Assembly (NCBI GenBank): GCA_031552535.1
Contig: JAVBMJ010000078.1
Span: 1 to 29,670, forward strand
DNA length: 29,670 bases
Source of the DNA: JAVBMJ01 sp031552535
GTDB lineage: Bacteria; Bacteroidota; Bacteroidia; Bacteroidales; Rikenellaceae
Direction of reading: 5' to 3'
The notes beneath the pieces are model-generated. The model saw only the letters and a list, made by a program, of their open reading frames with translations, did not search any database and was not told the origin of the DNA. A program made the position numbers and the translations under genes. Below are positions 15,198-23,214 of the stretch, piece by piece (within the stretch, counting starts at the first letter, position 1; every line of letters begins with the position of its first letter).

Positions 15198-17168
15198 TCA
15201 GTCGTTATTATTCGGGATGGTAAGAGGATGGGTGAAAATAAAACGCGCCCCGCCCGTATACGTCGGATCCACCCATATGCTGCCACCCAATTTCTCTATC
15301 GTTAGTTGGCATATAGATAGCCCAAGCCCTGTTCCCTGGACCATATCGTCCAGTTTTTCGAATCGTTCGAAGACGACTTTCTGCTTTTCGAGCGGAATCC
15401 CGCATCCGGTATCAGTTACCGAAAATACCAGCATTTCCTTTCCTATTGCTACTTCCAACTTTATAGACCCTTCGGTTGTGAATTTTCCGGCATTGTTGAC
15501 GAGGTTGATCAATATTTGCTGCAGGCGCTGGGAGTCGGTGCGAAGAACAAAAGTATCGACAGGCGGCTCGAATAAATACACTACCCCGGGAGCCCCGTTT
15601 TTCGAACATGTCATCATCACATTGCGGCATAGTCCTATAATCTCGTGGTCGCTGTAATTGAACTGCAGACGTCCCGACTCAAGCCGTGAAATGTCGAGAA
15701 TGTCGTTGATCAGGCGCAACAGCAAGTCGGAGTTGAGGCGTATGATACCCGAATATTCGGCAAGTTCCTCCTCGCTGCACTGCTCGGAAGCGATTACCGA
15801 TGAAAATCCCACAATGGCATTAAGCGGAGTGCGTATCTCGTGGCTCATATTTGCAAGAAAAGCCGTCTTCAGCCTATTCGATTCCTCGGCCCTGTCTTTG
15901 GCTATAAGCAACTCCTTTTCCGATTTTTCGAGGTGTAGCTGCAACCGCCTGGTACGCACATAAAGGATCATAGAGATCAGCAATCCAAGCAATAAGGCTA
16001 CAAAAACGGCGATTATAATACTTATTTCGTATTTGTAATCGTTCCAGAACGAGGCCTGTGTCTGTATCACGTGTGATCCGGCAGGGAGTTTTTTGTCCTG
16101 CAGGCCGTATTCTTTCAATTTTACCGCATCGAACTGGTAACGGTTAGGCAACTCCCTCAAAACCACCGAGTCTTTCATCCCGTGGTTCAACAGATAATAG
16201 GCCTGAGTGCCCAAATCGCGGCCAATGGGCTTATACATGGGATTATATCCTCCGATGGCCCAGTAGCCCATTCCGGTTGAAGCAAGGGTGAAAGCGGGAA
16301 TTTTACCCCCAACTCCCATCATCGCATATACGGCATTAGGCATGAAATAGCCGTCATTTTTATCCATCCGCCAAGTGCCGATCAAGATGACCGTGCGCGG
16401 AGGAAGATGGCTTATCTGGTCGGATATTGTGTATATGGAATGTTTCCGGCCATCCAGCAATATCAGATCGAGGTTGGGAAACATGGCCATCTCTTTCTTC
16501 ACCAGAGCTTGCATCGAGACGCCGCCGTAACTGTTGTCCGAAATAAAAGCTATATGCTCGGTCTCAGGGAAAAAATCGAGTATCAGGTTTATATTTTTGG
16601 ACACATCATACCGGTTGACAAACCCGCCGACAATATCTACCTCACTGATATCGTCAAATACGTCGATGCTCGTAGGCTCCCAATCCTCCAGGGTAATTTC
16701 CTGTGAGGTGGGCAACAATATCGCATTGCGGCTGACCATGCCGCAAAATACCGGCACATCCCTGTCCAATTGCTTGTCCTGCGAAAGATAGGCAGACCAC
16801 GCCTCCTGGCCCAGAAGTATAACCATGCTCGGTCTGCGGCTGTCCCTGTATTTTTCGAGTATCTCGCGCATGGCTCCCTTCCAGCGGTGAGCTTCGGAGA
16901 AACTCTTGCAGTTCATGTTTTCGGTCACTATAACCGCCGTACCACCCAATTCGGTGAACCGGTACGAAAAATCGCTGACCGTCGTGAGAATATTGTTGGC
17001 ATCGGGATTATACGAGCTTATAACCAATATCGAATGCGGTCCGTTGGTATTAGCACCCTCCGTGACGCTGCCGGCATATGACGGGGTCACCAATATAAAT
17101 ACAATCAACGATGCTGCCGCAAAAAGTTTCCATGCGGACATCTTGTCATATCTATTCCCGATAAACAT
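15198..17168 (-). CDS. Sensor histidine kinase with ABC substrate-binding-like sensor domain
   Basis: This is a 656-aa protein. A signal/anchor lies at about 11-33. Residues 45-365 resemble a periplasmic substrate-binding protein of the ABC_sub_bind type (HSILVISSYNPDANN, MVILLGQEAWSAYLS, HIAFISDNSYGGVSMQ, TVILIGTWRMD). A transmembrane helix at about 382-404 and a short coiled linker follow. The kinase core has H-box FLANMSHEIRTPLNAIVGFS (His443), N-box LVNNAGKFT (about 556-564), G1 DTGCGIP (586-592) and G2 GTGLGLS (612-618). All catalytic boxes are intact; there is no receiver domain and no response-regulator gene beside it, so its partner is elsewhere. A second possible start is Met10. It is divergent from the tetR-tolC-hlyD operon. 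Confidence 0.9.
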   Translation of the reverse strand: MFIGNRYDKMSAWKLFAAASLIVFILVTPSYAGSVTEGANTNGPHSILVISSYNPDANNILTTVSDFSYRFTELGGTAVIVTENMNCKSFSEAHRWKGAMREILEKYRDSRRPSMVILLGQEAWSAYLSQDKQLDRDVPVFCGMVSRNAILLPTSQEITLEDWEPTSIDVFDDISEVDIVGGFVNRYDVSKNINLILDFFPETEHIAFISDNSYGGVSMQALVKKEMAMFPNLDLILLDGRKHSIYTISDQISHLPPRTVILIGTWRMDKNDGYFMPNAVYAMMGVGGKIPAFTLASTGMGYWAIGGYNPMYKPIGRDLGTQAYYLLNHGMKDSVVLRELPNRYQFDAVKLKEYGLQDKKLPAGSHVIQTQASFWNDYKYEISIIIAVFVALLLGLLISMILYVRTRRLQLHLEKSEKELLIAKDRAEESNRLKTAFLANMSHEIRTPLNAIVGFSSVIASEQCSEEELAEYSGIIRLNSDLLLRLINDILDISRLESGRLQFNYSDHEIIGLCRNVMMTCSKNGAPGVVYLFEPPVDTFVLRTDSQRLQQILINLVNNAGKFTTEGSIKLEVAIGKEMLVFSVTDTGCGIPLEKQKVVFERFEKLDDMVQGTGLGLSICQLTIEKLGGSIWVDPTYTGGARFIFTHPLTIPNNND

Positions 17169-17404
17169 CTAACGCGTTGTTTTGATTCTATTATTTTTGC
17201 TGACAATCCTGTTTTCCCGCTCCAGGCAAATACACCCGCCGAAGGCCGGTCTCCATACAATCCCTGCTCCATGCACACGAACATCCGACATGTAAATTGC
17301 GAAGGCGTAAAGTTATTCATTTTTCCCTATACTTCCAATATTCCTTCAGTTTTTATCACCGAATCTTGTGATTTTCATTTTTTTATTTTTCCTTTGCCTT
17401 TGGT

Positions 17405-17425
17405 TAATAACTTTATTAAATAACT
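17405..17425. promoter_or_regulatory. AT-rich direct repeat in front of tetR, possible operator
   Basis: AATAACTT occurs at 17405-17412 and again at 17418-17425 (13-bp spacing) directly before the regulator start at 17437. TetR sites are usually inverted repeats, so this is only a weak candidate. The remaining divergent gap from 17169 shows no other clear signal. Confidence 0.25.
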
Positions 17426-17436
17426 TAATTAATGTA

Positions 17437-18078
17437 ATGGCGGAGACTATTCCCGGCGATATGGCCGATAGCGGCAAAACGATGGAACAAACAATACTCG
17501 AAGCGGCGGAAAAATTGTTCCTCGGGCGTGGGTACGCAATGACATCTACGACTATGATAGCCCGCGAGGCCGGATGCAACCAGGCGCTGGTGCACTACTA
17601 TTTCCGTACGAAGGAGAACCTTTTCGAGACCATATTCAAGAATAAGGTCACGCTTTTCGCGTCGCGTTTCTTCACTGTCGACGACGAAAGGTTGTCTTTT
17701 ACCGATAAACTACGCAAGAATATAGAGGCCCATTTCGATATAATCGCAGCCAATCCCGGGCTGCCGTTTTTACTGATAAATGAATTTACGACCAACCCCG
17801 AACGGCTGGCTTCAATAAAGAAAAACCTCGGGGAACTGCCTTCCGGCATCTATAACAGGCTCGACGCCGAGGTGCGGCAAGCCATAGCGGAGGGTGAGAT
17901 ACGGCCCATAGCGACCCTCGACCTCATATTGACGGTCGTCTCGCTCAATGTTTTCTTTTTCCTGATGCGGCCCGTGGTGCAACAGATCACCGGCGCTACC
18001 GACGATCAATTCGGCACGATTATAGCGATCCGTCGAAGCGAGGTGGCCTCGACAATAATCAACAGTCTTAAACCGTAA
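17437..18078 (+). CDS. TetR/AcrR-family transcriptional repressor
   Basis: This protein is about 213 aa. The N-terminal DNA-binding domain is typical: ILEAAEKLFLGRGYAMTSTTMIAREAGCNQALVHYYFRTKENLFETIF, with the recognition helix around CNQALVHYYF. The larger C-terminal all-helical domain binds an unknown ligand. The open frame extends upstream to 17368, but that part encodes an implausible hydrophobic stretch (IFIFLFFLCLWLITLL) over AT-rich promoter-like DNA, so I start at the ATG of MAETIPGD; starts at 17461 and 17482 are also possible. It is 6 nt before tolC and so heads the efflux operon, which it most likely represses. Confidence 0.88.
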   Translation: MAETIPGDMADSGKTMEQTILEAAEKLFLGRGYAMTSTTMIAREAGCNQALVHYYFRTKENLFETIFKNKVTLFASRFFTVDDERLSFTDKLRKNIEAHFDIIAANPGLPFLLINEFTTNPERLASIKKNLGELPSGIYNRLDAEVRQAIAEGEIRPIATLDLILTVVSLNVFFFLMRPVVQQITGATDDQFGTIIAIRRSEVASTIINSLKP

Positions 18079-18084
18079 TGCTCC

Positions 18085-19347
18085 ATGAAATTTCTCAGAT
18101 CGTTGTTTGTTTTGCTTCTGTCCGCCGCCTGGGTCCCGTCGCCGGGGCAGACCACGCTCGGGGAGTGCCTTACCCTTGCGCGTGAGAACTATCCGGCGAT
18201 AAAACGTTACGGATTGGTCGTGGAGAGCCGCCGGATGAACCTTTCGAATGCCGCGAAGGGCTACCTGCCGCAATTTTCTATAACAGGCATTGCCGGTCTC
18301 ATAGAAGGGATGCCTGAGATAGGCATGCCCGGGGCCGCGTCCGCGTCGAAAGGAGTCAACAATCAGTTTATAGGCATAGCTCAACTCAACCAACCGGTAT
18401 GGGACGGAGGATTGTCGAGGGCACGTAAAGCGGTCGCCGAAGCCTCGGCTGACGTAGACGTCCGGCAGATAGAAGTAGAGCTTTACGAGGTTTCTGAACG
18501 CATCTGCAATTTGTTCTTCGGTTTGCTGATAACCGATAGCAGCCTGCAATCACTCGACCTCACAGACCGCACGCTTGCCGCCAACATATCCCGCGTGGAA
18601 ACGGCCATCCGCAACGGCGCTGCCAGGGGCTCCGACCTCGATGCGCTCAAGGCCGAGCGCCTTGTACTGAAACAGAGGCGCATAGGACTCGAAGCGCAGC
18701 GCAAAGCCTACAACGACATGTTGTGTTACATGACAGGCAGGCTCTCCTCGGAGCGCATAAACCCCGTAGTACCGCCCGAAACCTCGCCACGCAACGGTAT
18801 AGACCGTCCCGAGCAAGCTCTCTTCGAGGGGCAACGGCGGCTCTACGACGCGCAACGCCGCATGATAGCCTCGCAGTCGATGCCGCGCATATTGCTTATG
18901 GGCATAGGGGTGGGCATGACGCCGGGGGTGAAACTGGGGACAAGCAAACTCAACCATCTGCTCCTGGCGGGGATCAACGTATCGTGGAGCATAGGAGGGA
19001 TATATACGCGCAAAAACGACCTCGGGCTACTCGGCACGGCTGCGTCCGTTGCCTCGTCGTCGGAAGAGACATTCCTATTCAATACCAACCTGCAAATGAC
19101 CAAGGCCGATAACGAGATATCTCGAACACGCGCCATACTGGCCCAGGACGATGAAATAATAGCCCTGCGTGAATCGATACGCCGCGACACCGAACTCAAA
19201 CTCGCCAACGGCACGGCGACCCCGTCCGACCTCGTGCGCGACATCAATGCCGAGGGCGCGGCACGTTCCGACCGCGAACTACACCGGATGCAATACCTGA
19301 TGAATATTTACCTGCACAAAATCGTAACAGGAGATAAAATAGAATAA
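18085..19347 (+). CDS. TolC-family outer-membrane efflux channel
   Basis: This is a 420-aa protein with a signal peptide (MKFLRSLFVLLLSAAW ... SPGQ). It has the duplicated OEP architecture: TLGECLTLARENYPAIKR near the N-terminus, the SNAAKGYLPQFSITG strand-turn, then QLNQPVWDGGLSRARKAVAEA, the common entry to the long periplasmic helices. A second half starts around residue 220. TolC proteins form the trimeric exit duct for tripartite pumps and type I systems. The gene follows tetR by 6 nt and precedes hlyD by 3 nt, so the three are co-transcribed and probably translationally coupled. The substrate cannot be deduced. Confidence 0.9.
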   Translation: MKFLRSLFVLLLSAAWVPSPGQTTLGECLTLARENYPAIKRYGLVVESRRMNLSNAAKGYLPQFSITGIAGLIEGMPEIGMPGAASASKGVNNQFIGIAQLNQPVWDGGLSRARKAVAEASADVDVRQIEVELYEVSERICNLFFGLLITDSSLQSLDLTDRTLAANISRVETAIRNGAARGSDLDALKAERLVLKQRRIGLEAQRKAYNDMLCYMTGRLSSERINPVVPPETSPRNGIDRPEQALFEGQRRLYDAQRRMIASQSMPRILLMGIGVGMTPGVKLGTSKLNHLLLAGINVSWSIGGIYTRKNDLGLLGTAASVASSSEETFLFNTNLQMTKADNEISRTRAILAQDDEIIALRESIRRDTELKLANGTATPSDLVRDINAEGAARSDRELHRMQYLMNIYLHKIVTGDKIE

Positions 19348-19350
19348 TAT

Positions 19351-20250
19351 ATGAAGCATCTACTCTGGGCCGCTGTGGCGGCAGGCCTATCGCTCGCGGC
19401 GGCGTGCTCCGGCAACCGTTTCGACAACGACGCATCGGGAGTTTTCGAAGCTACCGAAACCATAGTCCCCGCAGAAGCATCAGGGGTTATACTGCGATTC
19501 GACATCGTAGAAGGGACCCGCCTGGCGGCAGGTAGCAGCGTGGGGTATATCGACACCGTGCAACTCCACCTCAAACGACGCCAGTTGCTTGCCTCACGGT
19601 CGGCACTCGCGGCAAGCCGCCCCGACACCCATGCACAACTCGAGGCCGCACGTGCCGAAGTAGAACGCGCCTGGCGCGAAAAATCGCGCATCGAAAACCT
19701 CCTCGCGGGAGGAGCCGCCACCCAGCAACAACTCGACGAGATCACCACACAGCTTTCTGTAGCACGCGGAAGACTCGAAGCACAACGCAACAACCTGGCA
19801 ACCACCACCGGAAACATCGACCGCCAGATCGAAGCCATCGACATACAGGTGGCGCAAACCGATGACATGATACGCAAAAGCTACATCGTAAACCCGGTCG
19901 AAGGAACGGTACTGGCAAAATACACCGAACCGTTCGAAATGGCAACTCCGGGACGGCCCCTATATAAAATAGCCGACATCCGGCGCATGTTCCTCAGGGC
20001 ATATATCACCGCCGACCAGTTCGCATCAATACAAATCGGACAAACCGTGAAAGTCTTCACCGGTGAAGCCGGCAACAGCCAAACCAGCCACCCTGGCACC
20101 ATAACATGGATCAGCGACAACGCCGAATTCACACCCAAAACAATACAAACACGCGACGAACGCGCAAACCTCGTATACGCAATAAAAATAGCCGTCCAAA
20201 ACAACGACGGCAAAATCAAAATAGGAATGTACGGCGAAGTAAAATTCTAA
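19351..20250 (+). CDS. HlyD/MFP-family periplasmic adaptor lipoprotein
   Basis: This is a 299-aa lipoprotein (AAAC, cysteine 19). It has the split lipoyl (biotinyl-like) domain, with first half TIVPAEASGVILRFDIVEG and second half YIVNPVEGTVLAKYTEPFE. An alpha-helical hairpin (about 85-175, ARAEVERAWREKSRIENLLA ... LDEITTQLSVARGRLEAQ) lies between the halves, and a beta-barrel domain (MFLRAYITADQFASIQIGQ) follows. It links TolC to an inner-membrane pump. It is the last gene of the operon; no ATPase or permease follows, which is unusual for this family. A 15-bp perfect hairpin begins 3 nt after the stop codon. The last ~100 bases are notably A-rich compared with the rest. Confidence 0.9.
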   Translation: MKHLLWAAVAAGLSLAAACSGNRFDNDASGVFEATETIVPAEASGVILRFDIVEGTRLAAGSSVGYIDTVQLHLKRRQLLASRSALAASRPDTHAQLEAARAEVERAWREKSRIENLLAGGAATQQQLDEITTQLSVARGRLEAQRNNLATTTGNIDRQIEAIDIQVAQTDDMIRKSYIVNPVEGTVLAKYTEPFEMATPGRPLYKIADIRRMFLRAYITADQFASIQIGQTVKVFTGEAGNSQTSHPGTITWISDNAEFTPKTIQTRDERANLVYAIKIAVQNNDGKIKIGMYGEVKF

Positions 20251-20290
20251 AAAACTGTTTAATTTTCCTACGGAAAATTAAACAGTCTCT
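20251..20290 (+). repeat. Family A short palindromic copy / probable hlyD terminator
   Basis: ACTGTTTAATTTTCC at 20254-20268 pairs perfectly with 20272-20286 across a TAC loop. It starts right after the hlyD stop codon. The arms carry the family A GTTTAATTTTCC sequence. Its position suggests that it ends the efflux operon transcript; the exit side is TCTCTAAAAAT without a strong T-tract. Confidence 0.7.
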
Positions 20291-20297
20291 AAAAATA

Positions 20298-20545
20298 TGA
20301 TCGTTTTCTCTGTACAGCCTCTAACTGCCGCTTTTCTACCTCCCTCCGTTATTTCCGCCCCGTGCCTGTGGCACGACTGCGAACTCCGGTCGGTGAACTC
20401 ACCAGCCTCACAACTGGTCCGGTTGAAGAACCGGCACCCAAACTGACGAAGGAGCGAGAGTAGAAACAGCTTGCAGGCTACGGCCTCGCAAACAGGAGGA
20501 AAACAAAGCTAAAAAAGTCGCAGTCGAATAGCGTATAAATAAACG
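20298..20545. repeat. Family B structured element, copy 1 (~248 bp)
   Basis: The left end (GATCGTTTTCTCTGTACAGC, then CTAACTGCCGCTTTT) resembles the right end of the element at 21810-22071 in reverse complement (GATCTTTTTTCTCTGTGCAG, then TTCAACTGCCGCTTTT). The right end reversed (TTTATACGCTATTCGACTGC) resembles that element's left end (TTTATACAATTTTCAACTGC). The interior is unlike copy 2 but highly foldable: GTGCC-TGT-GGCAC, CCGGTT-GAAG-AACCGG, AGGC-TACG-GCCT, and TTTCTAC near the left pairing with GTAGAAA near the right. No gene is present. This fills the gap between hlyD and plsY. Confidence 0.6.
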
Positions 20546-20556
20546 CTTTACATCTG

Positions 20557-21198
20557 TTACTTTTTCCTCTTTCGTAGCGGCTTGAAAATGTATATCTTCG
20601 ATTCGGTGCCCGCAATAAGGCGCTTGATATTTTTACGGTGCGTGAGTATAAGCATCACAGATATTACGCAACTCAATACTACCAGCGGCGGATATGTCTG
20701 GTGGTATACCGCCGTCATGTATACCGGGAAAAGCACTCCGGCCGTCATAGACGACAGTGATACATAGTGCGAAAAAATAAACACCACCAGAAAAGTCAAC
20801 AGACTCAGCAGCACCGCCGGTGCATAAACCCCCAGCAATGCCCCGGCCATCGTAGCCACGCCCTTACCTCCGCGGAATCCTGCGAAAACGGGAAAGATAT
20901 GTCCCACAACGGCCGCCACAGCCAACGCTATGCGCAGGTTATACATCTGGTCGCTGCCATGCCCGTAACCGGTCAACTCGCTGAGAGTTACAGCCACAAG
21001 TCCTTTGCCGACATCCAGCACGAATACCACCAGCGCCGCCCGCCGCCCCAGCACCCTGAGGGTATTGGTAGTCCCGGCATTACGGCTGCCGTGTTCCCGT
21101 ACATCCACCCCAAAATAACGCCGCCCTATCCACACTGCACTCGGAATCGACCCGAGCAGATAGGCAGCTACAACAAGCAATATATCTACAATCGTCAT
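20557..21198 (-). CDS. plsY: Glycerol-3-phosphate acyltransferase PlsY
   Basis: This 213-aa polytopic protein has the three PlsY active-site motifs: HGSRNAGTTNTLRVLG near residue 36, GHIFPVFAGFRGGKGVAT near 100, and THRKNIKRLIAGTE near the C-terminus. About five membrane helices are seen. PlsY acylates sn-glycerol-3-phosphate from acyl-phosphate, the first step of phospholipid synthesis, in the inner membrane. Relative to the usual S-G-N-x-G-A-T-N motif, this protein has SRNAGTTN, a conservative change that still keeps the key Ser, Asn and Gly. It is 121 nt downstream of recX on the same strand; family B element copy 1 lies just past its stop. Confidence 0.94.
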   Translation of the reverse strand: MTIVDILLVVAAYLLGSIPSAVWIGRRYFGVDVREHGSRNAGTTNTLRVLGRRAALVVFVLDVGKGLVAVTLSELTGYGHGSDQMYNLRIALAVAAVVGHIFPVFAGFRGGKGVATMAGALLGVYAPAVLLSLLTFLVVFIFSHYVSLSSMTAGVLFPVYMTAVYHQTYPPLVVLSCVISVMLILTHRKNIKRLIAGTESKIYIFKPLRKRKK

Positions 21199-21319
21199 AT
21201 TTACGTATATTATTCCTCTCCACGGCCTCCAGACCGATCACAGATCAAAGCCGGTGATTACGCGAACCCCGACTGCCACATCCTGGAAACTATTTAAAAC
21301 GCCCCAATCCCCTGATCGT

Positions 21320-21805
21320 TCACTCGTCATCGCCAACACCTGCCACCAGGCGTTCGACCGCCTCCAACACTTCGTCATAACCATAGCCACGCGAAAGCGC
21401 GAAACGAACCAATTTACCTTTAACCTCATAAGGCTTACCTACACCCACCGAAACCATCTTACGCCTAAGCAAGTCCTCCAGTTTCTCCTGCGCCTTTCCT
21501 GTGTCGATCTCCGAAAGCGCCTGCGTTATAATAACATCGGAAAGTCCCTTGGCCCTCAGAGCCGAACGTATCTTATATACGCCCCACCCCCCCAACGCAA
21601 ACTTGTCCCGCACAAAAGCTCCCGCAAAACGTCTGTCGTCGACGAACTTATCACGCTCAAGCCGCCCCAACACATCCGCACGTCCCGCCTCCCCGACACC
21701 CCAACGCTCCATCAACCTCAACACATCGCCACCACAATACTCCCGACGACTGCATAAAACCATCAACCTACGCAATGCATCCTCCGGCGACTTACCATCA
21801 AACAT
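21320..21805 (-). CDS. recX: RecX-family regulatory protein
   Basis: This protein is 161 aa from the ATG of MFDGKSPEDALRRLM. It consists of tandem three-helix repeats as in RecX: LMVLCSRREYCGGDVLRLME, GRLERDKFVDDRRFAGAFVRD, GVYKIRSALRAKGLSDVIITQAL, and the last repeat RKMVSVGVGKPYEVKGKLVRF with LSRGYGYDEVLEAV. RecX binds RecA filaments and inhibits them. In Bacteroidota it often occurs without recA alongside, as here. The open frame continues to a TTG at 21832, but an AAAGGA ribosome-binding site is placed for the ATG at 21805, so I start there. That site lies inside the end of a family B repeat element. Confidence 0.85.
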   Translation of the reverse strand: MFDGKSPEDALRRLMVLCSRREYCGGDVLRLMERWGVGEAGRADVLGRLERDKFVDDRRFAGAFVRDKFALGGWGVYKIRSALRAKGLSDVIITQALSEIDTGKAQEKLEDLLRRKMVSVGVGKPYEVKGKLVRFALSRGYGYDEVLEAVERLVAGVGDDE

Positions 21806-21809
21806 ATAA

Positions 21810-22071
21810 AATGATCCTTTTTCTTTATACAATTTTCAACTGCGACTTTTTTTCGAAAAAGTCGCCCAAAAAATTTCAATCATTTACTTTGCTTTGGCCT
21901 GCAGCAGTCTGTTTAGGGAATAGAAAGCCTCTTTAAGTCTGTTACAACCAAGGCTTTCCATTCCCTAAACAGACTGCTATAAATCAGAGTAAGGTGAAAT
22001 AATTAAAAGTTTTTGGCGCCGCTTTTTTCAAAAAGCGGCAGTTGAAGGCTGCACAGAGAAAAAAGATCGTT
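21810..22071. repeat. Family B palindromic element, copy 2 (~262 bp)
   Basis: The whole recX-prmC gap is one imperfect inverted repeat with ~120-bp arms. From outside in: GATC-TTTTTCT...TTCAACTGC ends; a hairpin at 21842-21865 (GCGACTTTTT/AAAAAGTCGC) mirrored by one at 22018-22039 (GCCGCTTTTT/AAAAAGCGGC); AT-rich spacers; and an inner 27-bp repeat at 21904-21930 and 21951-21977 (one mismatch) around a 20-nt loop. The left end contains the recX ribosome-binding site and the right end abuts the prmC stop codon. The ends match those of the element at 20298-20545. Confidence 0.75.
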
Positions 22072-22953
22072 TTATATCTCTGATATTTTGCGGCCTTTTA
22101 TCATTCTTGGTTTTCCTGCTATATCTTCGTGTAGTTCTATTTCGACGAATTTATTTTCGTGCAGTAGCATTACGACGTCTTCTCCTGCTTTTTCGTATAT
22201 TTCGAGATATAACCATCCTCCGGGTTTGAGGAATTGCTGTGCGTGTTTTACTATTGCCCGGTAGAACAGCAGGTGGTCTTCGTCGTTTACGAATATCGCT
22301 TCTGCGGGTTCGTACTCGGTTACGTTTGGCCTCATCCGTTCGCGGTCGGCCAGCGGTACGTAGGGCGGATTCGATACTATTATGTCGAAACTGCCGGCCT
22401 GGAATGTTTCCAGCCATTTACCGGGGGTGTCGAGGGCATCCATTTGCAACATCGTCACATCCACCCCGTTGCGCTGGGCGTTCATCGACGCTATTTTCAG
22501 TGCCGCCGCCGACGAGTCGATGCCCGTCACTGCCGCCCCACGCAGGGTGTGGGCCAGCGATACGGCTATGCACCCGCTCCCGGTGCCTATGTCCATGATG
22601 CTGAGACTGCGTTGCGAAGCCTCGCCCTGATGCTCTTCCACTATCCATCGCACCAGTTCCTCGGTTTCGGGCCGTGGTATCAGCACCCCCTCCTGCACCT
22701 TGAACTCCAGTCCGAGGAAGGTGGTACTCCCCAGTACATATTGTACGGGCCGCCACCACGCAAGCTCCATAACGATACGCGCAAGGTTGACTCCCGAGGA
22801 GTCCACTTCACGGTCGGGATCCATCAAAAAGTCGATCTTTTCAAGACCGAACAGCGAGTTTGCAACCAGATAAGCTATGCTATATGCCTCTTTTTCGCCG
22901 TAGGTCATCACCAATGGCTCCGACAGGGCGCGGAATAGTTCGTGTCTTTGCAT
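22072..22953 (-). CDS. prmC: Release factor glutamine methyltransferase (HemK/PrmC)
   Basis: This is a 293-aa class I methyltransferase. The helical N-terminal domain (about 1-95) recognises the release factor. The SAM-binding motif SIMDIGTGSGCIAVSLAH is at about 118-135, GIDSSAAALKIASMNAQRNG follows, and the catalytic VSNPPYVPLADRERM (NPPY) is near residue 192. IPRPETEELVRWIVEE just before the SAM motif is typical of PrmC. It methylates the GGQ glutamine of peptide chain release factors 1 and 2. A good promoter (TTTG-N19-TACTTTTG) lies about 165-195 nt upstream, leaving a long leader. recX follows on the same strand but is separated by a 262-bp palindromic element. Confidence 0.94.
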   Translation of the reverse strand: MQRHELFRALSEPLVMTYGEKEAYSIAYLVANSLFGLEKIDFLMDPDREVDSSGVNLARIVMELAWWRPVQYVLGSTTFLGLEFKVQEGVLIPRPETEELVRWIVEEHQGEASQRSLSIMDIGTGSGCIAVSLAHTLRGAAVTGIDSSAAALKIASMNAQRNGVDVTMLQMDALDTPGKWLETFQAGSFDIIVSNPPYVPLADRERMRPNVTEYEPAEAIFVNDEDHLLFYRAIVKHAQQFLKPGGWLYLEIYEKAGEDVVMLLHENKFVEIELHEDIAGKPRMIKGRKISEI

Positions 22954-23118
22954 CGTTACAATAACATATTTTTGAATGATAGCCCATAATATCCTGCATG
23001 GATCAGGTTCGAAAAATCAGGCATGCCATAAAAGTCCGCCTGAATTTCCTCCGGAAAATATTGCTGCACAATATGCTGCCGTATACAGTTACACATCACG
23101 CCGATAACAATAACCCAA

Positions 23119-23149
23119 CAAAAGTAACAAACTATCCCGGTTTGACAAA
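23119..23149 (-). promoter_or_regulatory. Promoter of prmC (TTTG-N19-TACTTTTG)
   Basis: On the plus strand it reads CAAAAGTA (23119-23126), a 19-nt spacer, then CAAA (23146-23149), a full match to the Bacteroidota -7/-33 pattern on the minus strand. It implies an untranslated leader of about 155-160 nt before prmC, which includes a hairpin ATATTG-TGCAG-CAATAT. Confidence 0.65.
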
Positions 23150-23168
23150 CACCTCCCCCAATCCCCGA

Positions 23169-23214
23169 ACAATAAAGTCGATCCGATACTTTCTCACCGG
23201 ATCGATTTTATTGT
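23169..23214 (-). terminator. Terminator overlapping the end of pepD
   Basis: The 17-nt arms 23169-23185 and 23198-23214 pair with one mismatch around a 12-nt loop. The TGA stop codon of pepD (23194-23196) lies in the loop and the last six codons form one arm. A T-rich stretch (TTTATTGTT) is on the exit side. Confidence 0.75.

Noticed and set aside
17368..17436. N-terminal hydrophobic extension of the TetR protein
   Set aside because: It would put a membrane-like stretch (IFIFLFFLCLWL) before a DNA-binding domain, over AT-rich DNA that looks like a promoter region. The start at 17437 fits the family.
20298..20545. Possible tRNA-like fold in the hlyD-plsY gap
   Set aside because: Several hairpins are present, but there is no T-loop GGTTCGA, no D-loop pattern and no acceptor stem of the right length.
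22990..23040. ACCTGATCC-type string on the minus strand, reminiscent of a TPP (THI) riboswitch
   Set aside because: The CTGAGA half and the other conserved helices are missing, and the downstream gene prmC has no link to thiamine.
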